Below are positions 1 to 8,043 of a stretch of DNA of 18,101 nt, piece after piece. Origin of the DNA: JARROD01 sp037384225. GTDB taxonomy: Bacteria > Pseudomonadota > Gammaproteobacteria > Pseudomonadales > Cellvibrionaceae. The position numbers and the translations under genes were made by a program. Below the pieces are notes generated by a model. That model saw only the letters and a program-made list of their open reading frames with translations, did not search any database and had not been told where the DNA came from. Where the stretch lies: assembly GCA_037384225.1 (NCBI GenBank), contig JARROD010000031.1, positions 1 through 18,101 on the forward strand, given 5' to 3'. Numbering within the stretch: the stretch's first letter is position 1; every line of letters starts with the position of its first letter.

Positions 1-20
1 GCTCGAAATATCGGCAGGAG

Positions 21-61
21 CCTTCAGCTAATAGAAAAGCCTTCAGCTAATAGAAAAGCCT
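21..61. repeat. Two-copy 19-bp tandem direct repeat
   Basis: The unit CCTTCAGCTAATAGAAAAG occurs at 21-39 and again, identical, at 40-58. A third copy begins (CCTT) and diverges at once. No gene is seen in positions 1-285, so this lies in non-coding DNA left of the tRNA. No function can be read from it; replication slippage is enough to explain it. Confidence 0.85.
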
Positions 62-151
62 TCGCTCAAGCGCCTTGCCAGGCGGGCGATGGAACACCGA
101 GAATGCAAAGTTATTTCTTTACAGGCCCTGAGAACATGCACGAAATAATGA

Positions 152-223
152 TAAACCCTATCGTTGCATAAATTTTAGAGCGAAGCGGTCCTGGGCCGAA
201 AACTTATGCAACGATAGGGTTTA
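152..223. repeat. Long inverted repeat (25-bp arms) next to the tRNA-Pro promoter
   Basis: The left arm starts TAAACCCTATCGTTGCATAA (152-171). Its exact reverse complement is at 204-223. Allowing one mismatch (172/203), the pairing extends to 152-176 with 199-223, leaving a 22-nt loop. The last bases of the right arm are also the first bases of the -35 hexamer of the tRNA-Pro promoter. No T-run follows on either strand at a terminator-like distance, so a simple Rho-independent terminator is unlikely. It may be a small mobile palindrome (MITE- or REPIN-like) or a protein-binding site; the sequence does not decide. Confidence 0.85.
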
Positions 224-248
224 CAAGGGGACAGCGGGCGCTTATAAT
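220..248 (+). promoter_or_regulatory. Sigma70 promoter of tRNA-Pro with GC-rich discriminator
   Basis: A -35 box TTTACA (220-225, 5 of 6 consensus bases) and a perfect -10 box TATAAT (243-248) are separated by 17 bp, the optimum. Transcription should start near 255, giving a leader of about 30 nt before the tRNA. The bases directly after the -10 box are GCGCGCC, a GC-rich discriminator of the kind known from stable-RNA promoters under ppGpp control. Stringent control is inferred from this only. Confidence 0.85.
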
Positions 249-285
249 GCGCGCCGCTCAACACCGTTGGAGCTGTTTTTCAATT

Positions 286-362
286 CGGAGCGTAGCGCAG
301 CCTGGTAGCGCACCTCGTTCGGGACGAGGGGGTCGGAGGTTCAAATCCTCTCGCTCCGACCA
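286..362 (+). tRNA. proK: tRNA-Pro (anticodon CGG)
   Basis: This 77-nt gene folds as a full cloverleaf. The acceptor stem CGGAGCG pairs with CGCTCCG. The D-arm has the AGCCTGGTAGCGC pattern. The anticodon stem CCTCG/CGAGG holds the loop TTCGGGA with anticodon CGG, which reads CCG proline codons. The T-arm contains GGTTCAAATCC, and the discriminator A with an encoded CCA occupies 359-362. It closely resembles E. coli proK. D-loop G18 is the methylation site of TrmH, whose gene lies just downstream on the other strand. No clear terminator follows. Confidence 0.97.
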
Positions 363-416
363 TGATTTAACCGCATAACGGGACGGTGGGTCACTCGCAG
401 ATCCGCCTGCAACTTC

Positions 417-458
417 GAGATCCACCTTTTAGAAAGCCACCTTTCGAGAGCCACCTTC
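417..458. repeat. Three degenerate ~14-15-bp tandem repeats
   Basis: Related units GAGATCCACCTTT (417), GAAAGCCACCTTT (432) and GAGAGCCACCTTC (446) follow each other at 14-15-bp spacing, in the gap between tRNA-Pro and the end of trmH. A weaker relative (AGATCCGCCTG) sits near 400. No hairpin or T-run typical of a terminator is visible here, although both flanking genes converge on it. Function unknown. Confidence 0.6.
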
Positions 459-465
459 AAAGCGT

Positions 466-1176
466 CTACTGTTCACTCCCCACCGGGGAACTATACCCCA
501 GAGCCCTGATTTCCCTGTGCCAGTTTGCGGCGTCAAGCACTTCTCCATCCTCCCTCAGCGGTGGATACGCCAACCCGTGTTCATCACAGAACTTTGTCAA
601 CACCGGGTGCGCCCACTGAAACAAACGCTGCCGATACAAATCCGCCGGCAAACGTGGTCCATTGTACAAACCCACCTGCTGCCGTTGGCGCTGACATTCA
701 GCGAGAATAATCGCGCAGGCCACCGACACATTGAACGACGCCACCATCCCCATCATCGCAATGGTTACCGTCCCATCCACCAACCGCAGCGCCGCCTCAC
801 TGACCCCCTGCTTTTCCGTGCCCAGCAATACAGCCGTCGGCTGCGTATAGTCAAATTCACGGAAATCCTTTGAGGCACCGCAGGGGTGAGCTGCCAACAC
901 CTGAAACCCCTGTCCTTGCAAGGTCAAAATCGGTTGTTCTATCGATTCATAATTCTGCACTTCCACCCACTTATGACTGCCCCGTGCAGTTCCGTGATAA
1001 GCGCGAAAACCCGCTTTCGGCACCACGCAATGAATCCGGTCCACCCCCACCGCATCACAAGTGCGAACAATTGCAGACAAGTTCCTGCCCTTGTGAACTT
1101 CATCGGTAATAACTGTCAAATCCGGCTGGCGACAACTGAGTACTTGAGAAATTTTTGTATATCTTTCCGGCGTCAT
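466..1176 (-). CDS. trmH: tRNA (guanosine-18-2'-O)-methyltransferase TrmH
   Basis: TrmH uses S-adenosylmethionine to methylate the 2'-OH of G18 in the D-loop of tRNAs. The 236-residue protein matches the usual length (E. coli about 229) and opens with the family signature RYxxIxxVLxxRQPDLTV. SpoU/SPOUT motifs are present in order. Motif 1 (residues 27-44) has N32 and the catalytic-type R38. Motif 2 is LLGTEKQGVS (117-126). Motif 3 is MMGMVASFNVSVA (141-153), with S147 and N149 of the knotted SAM site. Many family members have ES-L-N where this one has AS-F-N, a mild variation. The start at 1176 is the only one that keeps the full N-terminus. Its Shine-Dalgarno is weak. It converges on the tRNA-Pro gene, whose product is a plausible substrate. 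Recognition is very secure. Confidence 0.96.
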   Translation of the reverse strand: MTPERYTKISQVLSCRQPDLTVITDEVHKGRNLSAIVRTCDAVGVDRIHCVVPKAGFRAYHGTARGSHKWVEVQNYESIEQPILTLQGQGFQVLAAHPCGASKDFREFDYTQPTAVLLGTEKQGVSEAALRLVDGTVTIAMMGMVASFNVSVACAIILAECQRQRQQVGLYNGPRLPADLYRQRLFQWAHPVLTKFCDEHGLAYPPLREDGEVLDAANWHREIRALGYSSPVGSEQ

Positions 1177-1207
1177 TTTTTACATTCAATCCGCAATCTG
1201 TCATCAA

Positions 1208-1220
1208 GGCGCGCATTATA
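1208..1220 (-). promoter_or_regulatory. trmH promoter -10 region with GC-rich discriminator
   Basis: On the minus strand TATAAT (1215-1220) is followed at once by GCGCGCC. The 13-mer TATAATGCGCGCC is identical to that of the tRNA-Pro promoter at 243-255. It lies about 40 bp upstream of the trmH start. I find no convincing -35 hexamer at 16-18 bp, so the promoter may depend on an activator or on an UP-like element in the AT-rich DNA upstream. Confidence 0.6.
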
Positions 1221-1277
1221 TACGGAAAACTTTCGTTACGTTTCGATGATAAAGGTGACTTTAAAAAACACACTATA

Positions 1278-1493
1278 TTTTCCACATAACCTGTGGATAA
1301 CTTAGTGGATAGATCCTGAGAAACCCTCGCAATCCCGCGCAGTCACTGCCCGCACAACGGATTGATCACTTTTTAATCTCATCAAATTAATTCCTTTTAA
1401 TTCAATAAGTTAAACAATCTCACCGACATGGGGCAGAAGCCTCATCGACCTCGACTGCTATACCCGGATTTCTGTCACCATATATGTGTATAA
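1278..1493. promoter_or_regulatory. Cluster of DnaA-box-like sites in an AT-rich gap
   Basis: This is the main content of the 475-bp gene-free stretch 1177-1651. Two perfect matches to TTATNCACA lie on the minus strand: TGTGGATAA at 1292-1300 and TGTGTATAA at 1485-1493. A one-mismatch box TTTTCCACA (1278-1286) faces the first, forming an inverted pair around TCCACA/TGTGGA. Between the two perfect boxes is an AT-rich block (about 1371-1416) and two GATC sites (1312, 1364). This resembles a DnaA-binding region. There is no dnaA, dnaN, mnmG or other oriC neighbour, so an origin is not claimed. No ORF with gene-like features is visible here. Confidence 0.45.
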
Positions 1494-1565
1494 ACAGTTA
1501 GTAAACCTTAACCGTGAAACGGCCGAAGTCACAAATATTTCAAAAAGCAAGGTTTTTCAACTCGT

Positions 1566-1611
1566 AACTTCTCAATAACCTGGGCACAATACTCCGGGTT
1601 ATTGAGAAGTT
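1566..1611. repeat. Dispersed imperfect palindrome, copy 1 (REP/REPIN-like)
   Basis: The arms are AACTTCTCAATAACC (1566-1580) and its exact reverse complement GGTTATTGAGAAGTT (1597-1611), with further G-C and G-T pairing inward. Related elements occur at 8031-8089 and 18026-18092, all with a core close to TCTCAATAACCC at the left arm. It lies about 40 bp before the addB-like start codon. The right arm contains TTGAGA, which could serve as a weak -35 box, but no good -10 follows. REP/REPIN kinship is inferred from size, palindromy and intergenic placement. Confidence 0.75.
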
Positions 1612-1651
1612 TCAGCCCACAAGATAACTTACCGAAATACGGCCAACGGGT

Positions 1652-4510
1652 ATGGTTGCACCACTTTTTGAAATATTCCCCCTGTTACCGGCTATTGAAC
1701 AGGCCGCCCTGATACTGACACCCAACAACCGTCTTAAAAACAAGATCCTGGAATCTTACGGCCACCACAGTCTCATCCACGGCAATCAGATATGGCAGGC
1801 GCCCCGGGTTTACGCACTCGCCGACTGGCAGCGCGACGCATGGCTGTCGCTCCAGGACGCAGGTTGCGTTCACTGCCACGGCACACTGACCAATAGTCAT
1901 CAGCGCGAACTACTGTGGCAACAGGTAATCGCGAATTCCAGCGAGGGCGCCGAACTCCTCAATACCGACAAACTCGCGGCCCAGGCCGACCTCGCTTACC
2001 GCAATCTGTTGTTGTGGCAATTGCCCCTCAGCACACTGGATGATTACAGCGATTCCGACTATCGGCTTTTCTCCCGCTGGGCCCACGACTTCGAAAAAGA
2101 GCTCGAGCGGCGCCAACTGCTTTGTGCCGAAACCAGCTACCGGTTGCTGGCCCAAGCCTATAAGGATGGAACTCTGGAGCGCGAACCGGTTATTTTTCTC
2201 AAAGGCTTCGACGACCTTGCGCCATTGCTCAATACGTTGTTACAGGCGGCCACCGAAACAATTAAAGAAGTACCGGTAAAGCCGACGGCGGGAATGCAGG
2301 TGGGCCGCCTTCAACTGCCGGACTTTGATCAGGAGGTGCTCGGTGCGGCGCACTGGAGTCGGCAAATACTTAAACGCGATCCCGCCGCCAGTATCGGCAT
2401 CATCGTGCCAAATCTGGGGCAATGCAGAGCACAGGTGGAAAGGTGCTTCACTTCCGTGTTCGAGCCGCACTATTTTCTGCCGCAAACACCGCGCTATACC
2501 CTCCCCTTCAATTTTTCCGCAGGCATTCCCCTGGCGAGCACGGCGCTGATTTACGACACATTGCAACTATTGCAGCTCAATCGCAACCGCATGGAACTGA
2601 CACCGCTGTGTAATCTATTGCAGTCACCTTTTTTCAGCGCAGTGGAAAATGAATACACCGAACGCACCGACCTTGTCACGCGCCTGCGAAGACTCGGTAA
2701 AATAACCCTTAGCGGCACCGATCTGCGCTATCACTGCCAGCAGGTGTGCAGCGGATTTTCAACCACAGCACAAGCGCGGACAGCGGGTATAACAGATGCC
2801 GGCGACAGCGACATCCCAACCCTGGCGGCGCGTTTACAGCAGGTGGAGACCCTGCGCCGGCAGCAGCCAAAACAGCAGCTTCCAGGCCAATGGGCGGATT
2901 TCTTTTTACAGCAATTGACACTGTTGGGCTGGCCGGGGCAGCGGCGACTGGACAGCAATGAGTATCAGCAGGTATCGCAGTGGTATCAATTGCTGGAGGT
3001 TTTCTCCAGCCTGGATGTAACCGGCTCAATGCTCGCGCTTAACGCCGCCCTGGGTCAGTTGCAGGGGCTGGCAGCGTCGACCCACTTTCAGGCTCAGGTG
3101 CCATCCTCACCGATACAGATACTGGGGGCGTTGGAAGGCGCCGGCCTGCAGTTTACTCATTGCTGGGTGATGGGTCTGCACCAACGCGACTGGCCGCCGG
3201 CACCGTCTCCCCATCCCCTGCTGCCGATCGATCTGCAGCGCCGCCACGGCATGCCCCACGCCAGCAGTGAGCGGGAGCTGGCGTTTGCCCGCTCCCTCAC
3301 GGCCAGCTATCGTCAGTGCGCGGAATATGTTGTTTTCAGTTCACCACAGCGGGAGGGTGAAACCCCGTTGGAGCCAAGCCGATTGATCGAGGATCTGCCG
3401 CTGATCAGTCTGCCGGAAATAAAACTGCAGACGATGGCTTCGGCAAACATCAGCGCTGACGGAAACAGCCACCGCGGTGAAGAGGATGCCCGGCAGGACT
3501 ACTGCGATCTGCAGGGGTATTACCGCCGATTGCTGGCGTGCCGGCAACTGGAGTGGGTCGATTGCGCCCGGGGGCCAACCCTGGATCGCGATCGGGCACT
3601 CAGGGGCGGCAGCGGTGTTTTACGCCAACAGGCTATTTGCCCATTTAACGCGTTTGCCGTTTACCGACTCGGCGCCGCAGCGTATCAGGCACCTGCACCC
3701 GGGCTTTCCAGTATCGAACGCGGTGTGGTGCTGCACGATGCCCTGGCCTTTATCTGGGCGCAGCTCAAGAGCTCCCGAAATCTACAGCGACTGGCGCCGT
3801 CGCAACTCGATGAACTGGTAGAGCAATACGTGCGCCGGGCACTGGCGCCACTGCAGCAGCAGCGGCCGGAACTGCTGGGCAAGCACTATTGTGAATTGGA
3901 AATTGAGCGCCAGACGAAATTGATCGGCCTCTGGCTGGCGCTGGAAGGACAGCGCGGCGAATTTGACGTGGTGGCCACCGAGCGCCAGGAGGATGTCGCC
4001 ATCGCCGGGCTCAAACTGCAACTGCGTCTGGATCGGCTCGACCGACTGCAATCCGGAGACTACCTTTTGATCGACTACAAAACCGGCAACCCCAAAATAC
4101 AAAACTGGCAGGGCGAACGCCCCCAGGAACCACAGTTGCCTCTGTATGCGATCAGTGGCAACCGGGACGTGAACGCCATCGCCTTTGCCCAGATCAACGC
4201 CAAACAGTGCCAGTTTCTGGGCCTTGGTGAACTGAGCGATCCCCCGGCGGGCATTGTTGTCCCCGGCACGGGCCGCAATCAGGATCTGCCCGGGCAATGG
4301 AACGACGTTCTGGCGCACTGGCGCCGCCTACTGGAAAACCTGGCGCGGGAATTTCAACGGGGGGAAAGCCGGGTCGAGTACCTGGAGCCAGGGGTTCAGC
4401 GCTACTACACCGACTACGAACCCCTCAACCGGGTGCGTGAACAGCCACAGTTGGAACAGGCCTGGGCCAACCGCCACTGGCCCCACCCACAACCGGGAGC
4501 CTGCCTGTGA
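1652..4510 (+). CDS. AddB-like PD-(D/E)XK nuclease / inactivated helicase subunit
   Basis: This is a 952-residue protein of the family often annotated as probable DNA repair protein or inactivated superfamily-I helicase. It is expected to act with the next gene in double-strand-break end processing. At the N-terminus ALILTPNNRLKNKI (19-32) takes the place of a Walker A loop, but GKT is missing, so this half probably does not hydrolyse ATP. The middle keeps helicase-like segments such as LEGAGLQFTHCWVMGL. The C-terminal nuclease domain shows ERGVVLHDAL (H695), LRLDRLDRL (D794/D797), LIDYKTG (D808, K810) and QEPQLPLYA (Q828), the RecB-nuclease pattern. C663 sits where AddB has its first iron-sulphur cysteine, but the later cysteine triplet of AddB is not seen. 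The ORF overlaps the next gene by 4 nt. The start is ATG with a poor Shine-Dalgarno. Function is inferred from family. Confidence 0.85.
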   Translation: MVAPLFEIFPLLPAIEQAALILTPNNRLKNKILESYGHHSLIHGNQIWQAPRVYALADWQRDAWLSLQDAGCVHCHGTLTNSHQRELLWQQVIANSSEGAELLNTDKLAAQADLAYRNLLLWQLPLSTLDDYSDSDYRLFSRWAHDFEKELERRQLLCAETSYRLLAQAYKDGTLEREPVIFLKGFDDLAPLLNTLLQAATETIKEVPVKPTAGMQVGRLQLPDFDQEVLGAAHWSRQILKRDPAASIGIIVPNLGQCRAQVERCFTSVFEPHYFLPQTPRYTLPFNFSAGIPLASTALIYDTLQLLQLNRNRMELTPLCNLLQSPFFSAVENEYTERTDLVTRLRRLGKITLSGTDLRYHCQQVCSGFSTTAQARTAGITDAGDSDIPTLAARLQQVETLRRQQPKQQLPGQWADFFLQQLTLLGWPGQRRLDSNEYQQVSQWYQLLEVFSSLDVTGSMLALNAALGQLQGLAASTHFQAQVPSSPIQILGALEGAGLQFTHCWVMGLHQRDWPPAPSPHPLLPIDLQRRHGMPHASSERELAFARSLTASYRQCAEYVVFSSPQREGETPLEPSRLIEDLPLISLPEIKLQTMASANISADGNSHRGEEDARQDYCDLQGYYRRLLACRQLEWVDCARGPTLDRDRALRGGSGVLRQQAICPFNAFAVYRLGAAAYQAPAPGLSSIERGVVLHDALAFIWAQLKSSRNLQRLAPSQLDELVEQYVRRALAPLQQQRPELLGKHYCELEIERQTKLIGLWLALEGQRGEFDVVATERQEDVAIAGLKLQLRLDRLDRLQSGDYLLIDYKTGNPKIQNWQGERPQEPQLPLYAISGNRDVNAIAFAQINAKQCQFLGLGELSDPPAGIVVPGTGRNQDLPGQWNDVLAHWRRLLENLAREFQRGESRVEYLEPGVQRYYTDYEPLNRVREQPQLEQAWANRHWPHPQPGACL

Positions 4511-7500
4511 GTGCGCCGGCGGATCAGTCCGCGCGCCTGCAGGCGCTCTCCCCCACCGACTCCTTTGCCGTTGCCGCCCCGGCCGGATCCGGCAAAACCG
4601 GTCTGTTGACCCAACGGGTACTGCAACTGCTGGCCTACTGCCAACAACCGGAGGAAATCCTTTGTATCACATTTACCCGCAAAGCCGCCGCGGAGATGCA
4701 ACACCGCATCACCCGGGCCATTACCGACGCCGCCGACAGTGGGAATGAAAGCCTGGAGCCCTCCGCAACATCAAATTTCCACGACCAAAAAACCCGAGAG
4801 CTGGCGCTGGCGGTGCTGCGCCGAGACCGGGAGCAGGGCTGGAATCTACTGTTAGCACCGAACCGCCTGCGCATCCAAACCATCGACGGCCTGTGCCGCA
4901 ATCTGGTGCGGCAAATGCCCCTGGCCAGCGGCCTGGGTTCGCTACCGGACCCCCTGGAACAACCCCGATTTGCCTATCGCCAGGCAATCCGGGAGACACT
5001 GCAACTGCTGGAGCGTGACTCCCCCCTGCAGCGGGATCTGAGTCTATTGTTGCGGCACCTGGACAACCACCTGGAAAGCGTCGAACTACTGTTGGCGGAC
5101 CTGTTGGCAAAGCGGGATCAGTGGCTGGGCCCGCTGCTGGCGACCCGCGAGGCCCGTCATTATTTAGAGCAGGTTCTCGAGACTCTCATCGTCGAAACCC
5201 TGGAAGACTGCGCCTCCCTGCTGCAGCCCTGGAGCAGCGACCTGGCACTGGCAGCCGATTATGCCGCCGCCAATCTCGCCGCTCAGGGCGCGGACTCAGC
5301 GCTCTGCCACTGTGCCGGGATGTCCGGCTTGCCTCCCTGCGAGGAGAGCGGGTACCGGCAATGGGAAGGCTTGCTCGAACTACTATTGACGCAAAAACAC
5401 GAGTGGCGCAGTAAGCTCGACAAACGCAACGGCTTTCCCGCCGGCGCCAACAAAGCAGAAAAGGCGCGGGCCAAACAGCGCAAGGATCAGATCCTGGCGC
5501 TGATCGGGGAGTTGCGCGAGGTAGAGGGGTTGCGGGAACAACTGCAACTGGTGCGCAGGCTCCCCTGCGCCCGCTACAGTGACTCGCAGTGGCAATTGCT
5601 CGACAGTCTGACCCGACTGCTGCCGGTACTGGTTGCGCAGCTAAAGCTGGTGTTTGGCCAAATGGCCGCCACTGACTTTATCGAAATAACCCAGGCGGCA
5701 TTGCAGGCACTGGGGCAGGAGGACGCCCCCTCAGACCTGGCCCTGAAACTCGACCACCAGATCCGCCACATTTTGGTCGACGAGTTTCAGGATACCGCCA
5801 GCCCCCAACTGCAGTTGCTGGAAAAACTCACCGCCGGCTGGCAGCCCGGCGACGGCCGCACCCTGTTTATCGTCGGCGACGGTATGCAGTCCTGCTACGG
5901 TTTCCGCAACGCCAATGTCGGCATATTTCTCGACGCTCGCCAGCACGGCATCGGCGACCTGCCACTGCGGGCGTTGGATCTCCAGGTCAACTTCCGCTCC
6001 CACCACGGCGTGGTCGAGTGGACCAACCGCGTTTTTAAAGAAGCTTTTCCCAAGCGCGACGATATTAACCGTGGGGCAGTCAAATATGCAGCCTCGGGCG
6101 CTTTTAAACCGGCTACTGAACAGCGTCCCGTAGCGGTCATCGGCTGTCTCGATGCCGCTGGTCGAGACCCGGAAGCTGAGCAGGTGGTACAACTGGTGCA
6201 ATCTCACCAGAGCCGCGACCCTGCGGGCTCCATCGCCATTCTGGTGCGCAACCGCAGTCATCTGAGCAACATTCTGAACGCCCTGAAAAGTGCCGGCATT
6301 GCCTGGCAGGCAACGGATATCGACCCACTGGCAAGCCGCATGGCCGTCATCGATATCATGTCGCTGACCCGGGCGCTGCTGGATCCGGGCGACCGCATTG
6401 CCTGGCTGTCGCTGCTGCGGGCGCCCTGGTGCGGACTGGACATGCACGATCTCTACTATTTGGTGAATACGGATTTGGGTGAAATCAATCCGCGCTCCCG
6501 CCACAGCGATTACCCTCTTCTATGGCCGCAGATCTACCACAGTGAGCGGATCGAATCCATATCCGCAGCCGGACAACGCAGCCTTGAACGACTGCGCCGG
6601 GTACTGGGAAATGCCTGGCAGCAGCGCAGGCGCAAGCCGTTGCGCTATTGGCTGGAGGGCATCTGGCTGGAACTGGGCGGCCCGGCGGCACTGGTCGACA
6701 GTATCGACATTGAAAATATTCCCCGCTACTTCGAGTTGCTGCAGAGCTACGAGCGGGGCGGCATTGTTCCCGACTGGGAGGCCTTCGAGCAGGCCGTGGC
6801 CCAATTGTACGCCGTGGCCCAAACCGACGCCGCAGGCGCCGTGCAGGTAATGACCATTCACAAATCCAAGGGGCTGGAATTCGACACCGTCATAATCCCG
6901 GGTCTGGATCGCTTGCCGCGCCAGGATCAAAGCCAATTACTGCTGTGGCAGGAACAAATCACCCGCGACGGCGACAAGCAATTGCTGCTGGGCCCACTCT
7001 CGGCGACCGGTGACGATTGCGATCGGCTCTACCGCTACCTGCGCGAAGAGCGCCGGCTGCGCGGCCAGTTCGAAGCCAACCGCCTGCTCTATGTTGGCTG
7101 TACCCGCGCCATTAAACACCTTTACCTGCTGGCGAACCTGCAATCCGACCAGGACGACAAGGTGAAGGCACCGCCACCACAAAGCCTGCTCGCCTGCATC
7201 TGGAAGGCTGTCGAAAACGACATAGAACTCATACGGGACACCCCCAATACGGAGACCTATCGAGACATCCATCGAGACACCCAAGGTCATATCCAGGGCG
7301 AACTTTTTTCCGAGCCTGCTTCCGAACCAGCCACAGTCAATCCCCGCACTGCCGCCCGCAGCCATATTCTGCGGCTTCCCCCGGAGTGGAAAGCTCCGCC
7401 ACTACACCCGGATACCACCCTCCGCCATTACCGCGGCCACGAGTTCAACGACGACGAAAACCGACCCAGTGCGGATTACTTCACCAACCGCATCGCCCGC

Positions 7501-8043
7501 CACACCGGCACTGTGATCCACCGCGCCCTGCAGCGCATCGCCAGCGACGGCCTGACGCTTTGGACGCCGCAAAGGCTGAGCGCCCAGCGCCCCTTCTGGC
7601 AACAGCAATTGCGGCAGTTAGGGGTATTCGGTGCCGCTCTCGGCGACTGTGTGGACAAGGTGCAACAAGCAGTGGCCAATACCCTGGCCGATGCCACGGG
7701 TCGCTGGATTCTCGATAACCGTCACCCCCAGAGCGCCTGCGAAATGGCACTCTGGGAAACCCTGCCGCAACAGCAGAAGTTCACCGAAATCCGCGCATCG
7801 GTTATCGACCGCACCTTTGTCCACGACAACTGCCGCTGGATCATCGACTATAAAAGCAGCGAACCCAAAGCCGACCAGCCGCTGCAGGCGTTTTGCCACC
7901 AGCAGGCGCAGACCTACACCCCCCAGTTACAGCGCTACGCCCGCCTGTTTCAGAAACGCTATCCAGAGCCGGTGCGCACGGGGCTGTACTTTCCTCTGCT
8001 GCAAACGTTCCACGAAGTCGTTTTGGATAAAATTTCTCAATAA
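4507..8043 (+). CDS. AddA-like UvrD-family helicase with C-terminal RecB-type nuclease
   Basis: This 1178-residue ATP-dependent helicase-nuclease is the probable partner of the preceding AddB-like protein. The helicase motifs are in order: Walker A AAPAGSGKT (23-31), motif Ia ITFTRKAAAEM (54-64), Walker B DEFQDT (425-430), motif III GDGMQSCYGFRNA (457-469), motif IV NFRS (495-498), motif V MTIHKSKGLEFD (782-793) and motif VI LLYVGCTRA (860-868). The nuclease domain has HTGTVIHRAL (999-1008, H1005), VIDRTF (D1101), WIIDYKSS (D1114, K1116) and QLQRYA (1140-1145). Both proteins of the pair therefore keep a nuclease core, as in AddAB. The GTG start at 4507 overlaps the upstream TGA, indicating translational coupling. 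Its last codons and TAA lie in the left arm of a dispersed palindrome. It is distinguished from RecB by the AddB-like partner and the absence of recC or recD here. Confidence 0.9.
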   Translation: MSAPADQSARLQALSPTDSFAVAAPAGSGKTGLLTQRVLQLLAYCQQPEEILCITFTRKAAAEMQHRITRAITDAADSGNESLEPSATSNFHDQKTRELALAVLRRDREQGWNLLLAPNRLRIQTIDGLCRNLVRQMPLASGLGSLPDPLEQPRFAYRQAIRETLQLLERDSPLQRDLSLLLRHLDNHLESVELLLADLLAKRDQWLGPLLATREARHYLEQVLETLIVETLEDCASLLQPWSSDLALAADYAAANLAAQGADSALCHCAGMSGLPPCEESGYRQWEGLLELLLTQKHEWRSKLDKRNGFPAGANKAEKARAKQRKDQILALIGELREVEGLREQLQLVRRLPCARYSDSQWQLLDSLTRLLPVLVAQLKLVFGQMAATDFIEITQAALQALGQEDAPSDLALKLDHQIRHILVDEFQDTASPQLQLLEKLTAGWQPGDGRTLFIVGDGMQSCYGFRNANVGIFLDARQHGIGDLPLRALDLQVNFRSHHGVVEWTNRVFKEAFPKRDDINRGAVKYAASGAFKPATEQRPVAVIGCLDAAGRDPEAEQVVQLVQSHQSRDPAGSIAILVRNRSHLSNILNALKSAGIAWQATDIDPLASRMAVIDIMSLTRALLDPGDRIAWLSLLRAPWCGLDMHDLYYLVNTDLGEINPRSRHSDYPLLWPQIYHSERIESISAAGQRSLERLRRVLGNAWQQRRRKPLRYWLEGIWLELGGPAALVDSIDIENIPRYFELLQSYERGGIVPDWEAFEQAVAQLYAVAQTDAAGAVQVMTIHKSKGLEFDTVIIPGLDRLPRQDQSQLLLWQEQITRDGDKQLLLGPLSATGDDCDRLYRYLREERRLRGQFEANRLLYVGCTRAIKHLYLLANLQSDQDDKVKAPPPQSLLACIWKAVENDIELIRDTPNTETYRDIHRDTQGHIQGELFSEPASEPATVNPRTAARSHILRLPPEWKAPPLHPDTTLRHYRGHEFNDDENRPSADYFTNRIARHTGTVIHRALQRIASDGLTLWTPQRLSAQRPFWQQQLRQLGVFGAALGDCVDKVQQAVANTLADATGRWILDNRHPQSACEMALWETLPQQQKFTEIRASVIDRTFVHDNCRWIIDYKSSEPKADQPLQAFCHQQAQTYTPQLQRYARLFQKRYPEPVRTGLYFPLLQTFHEVVLDKISQ

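Noticed and set aside
21..61. CRISPR-like repeats
   Set aside because: There are only two 19-bp units with no spacer between them and no cas genes.
1278..1493. Chromosomal replication origin (oriC)
   Set aside because: DnaA-like boxes and AT-rich DNA are present, but only two are perfect, and the usual neighbours (dnaA, dnaN, mnmG, rpmH) are absent.
1472..1497. LexA (SOS) box ahead of the helicase-nuclease genes
   Set aside because: CTGT at 1472 and ACAG at 1494-1497 are 18 bp apart, not the 8 bp required between the CTGT and ACAG halves, and the interior does not fit.
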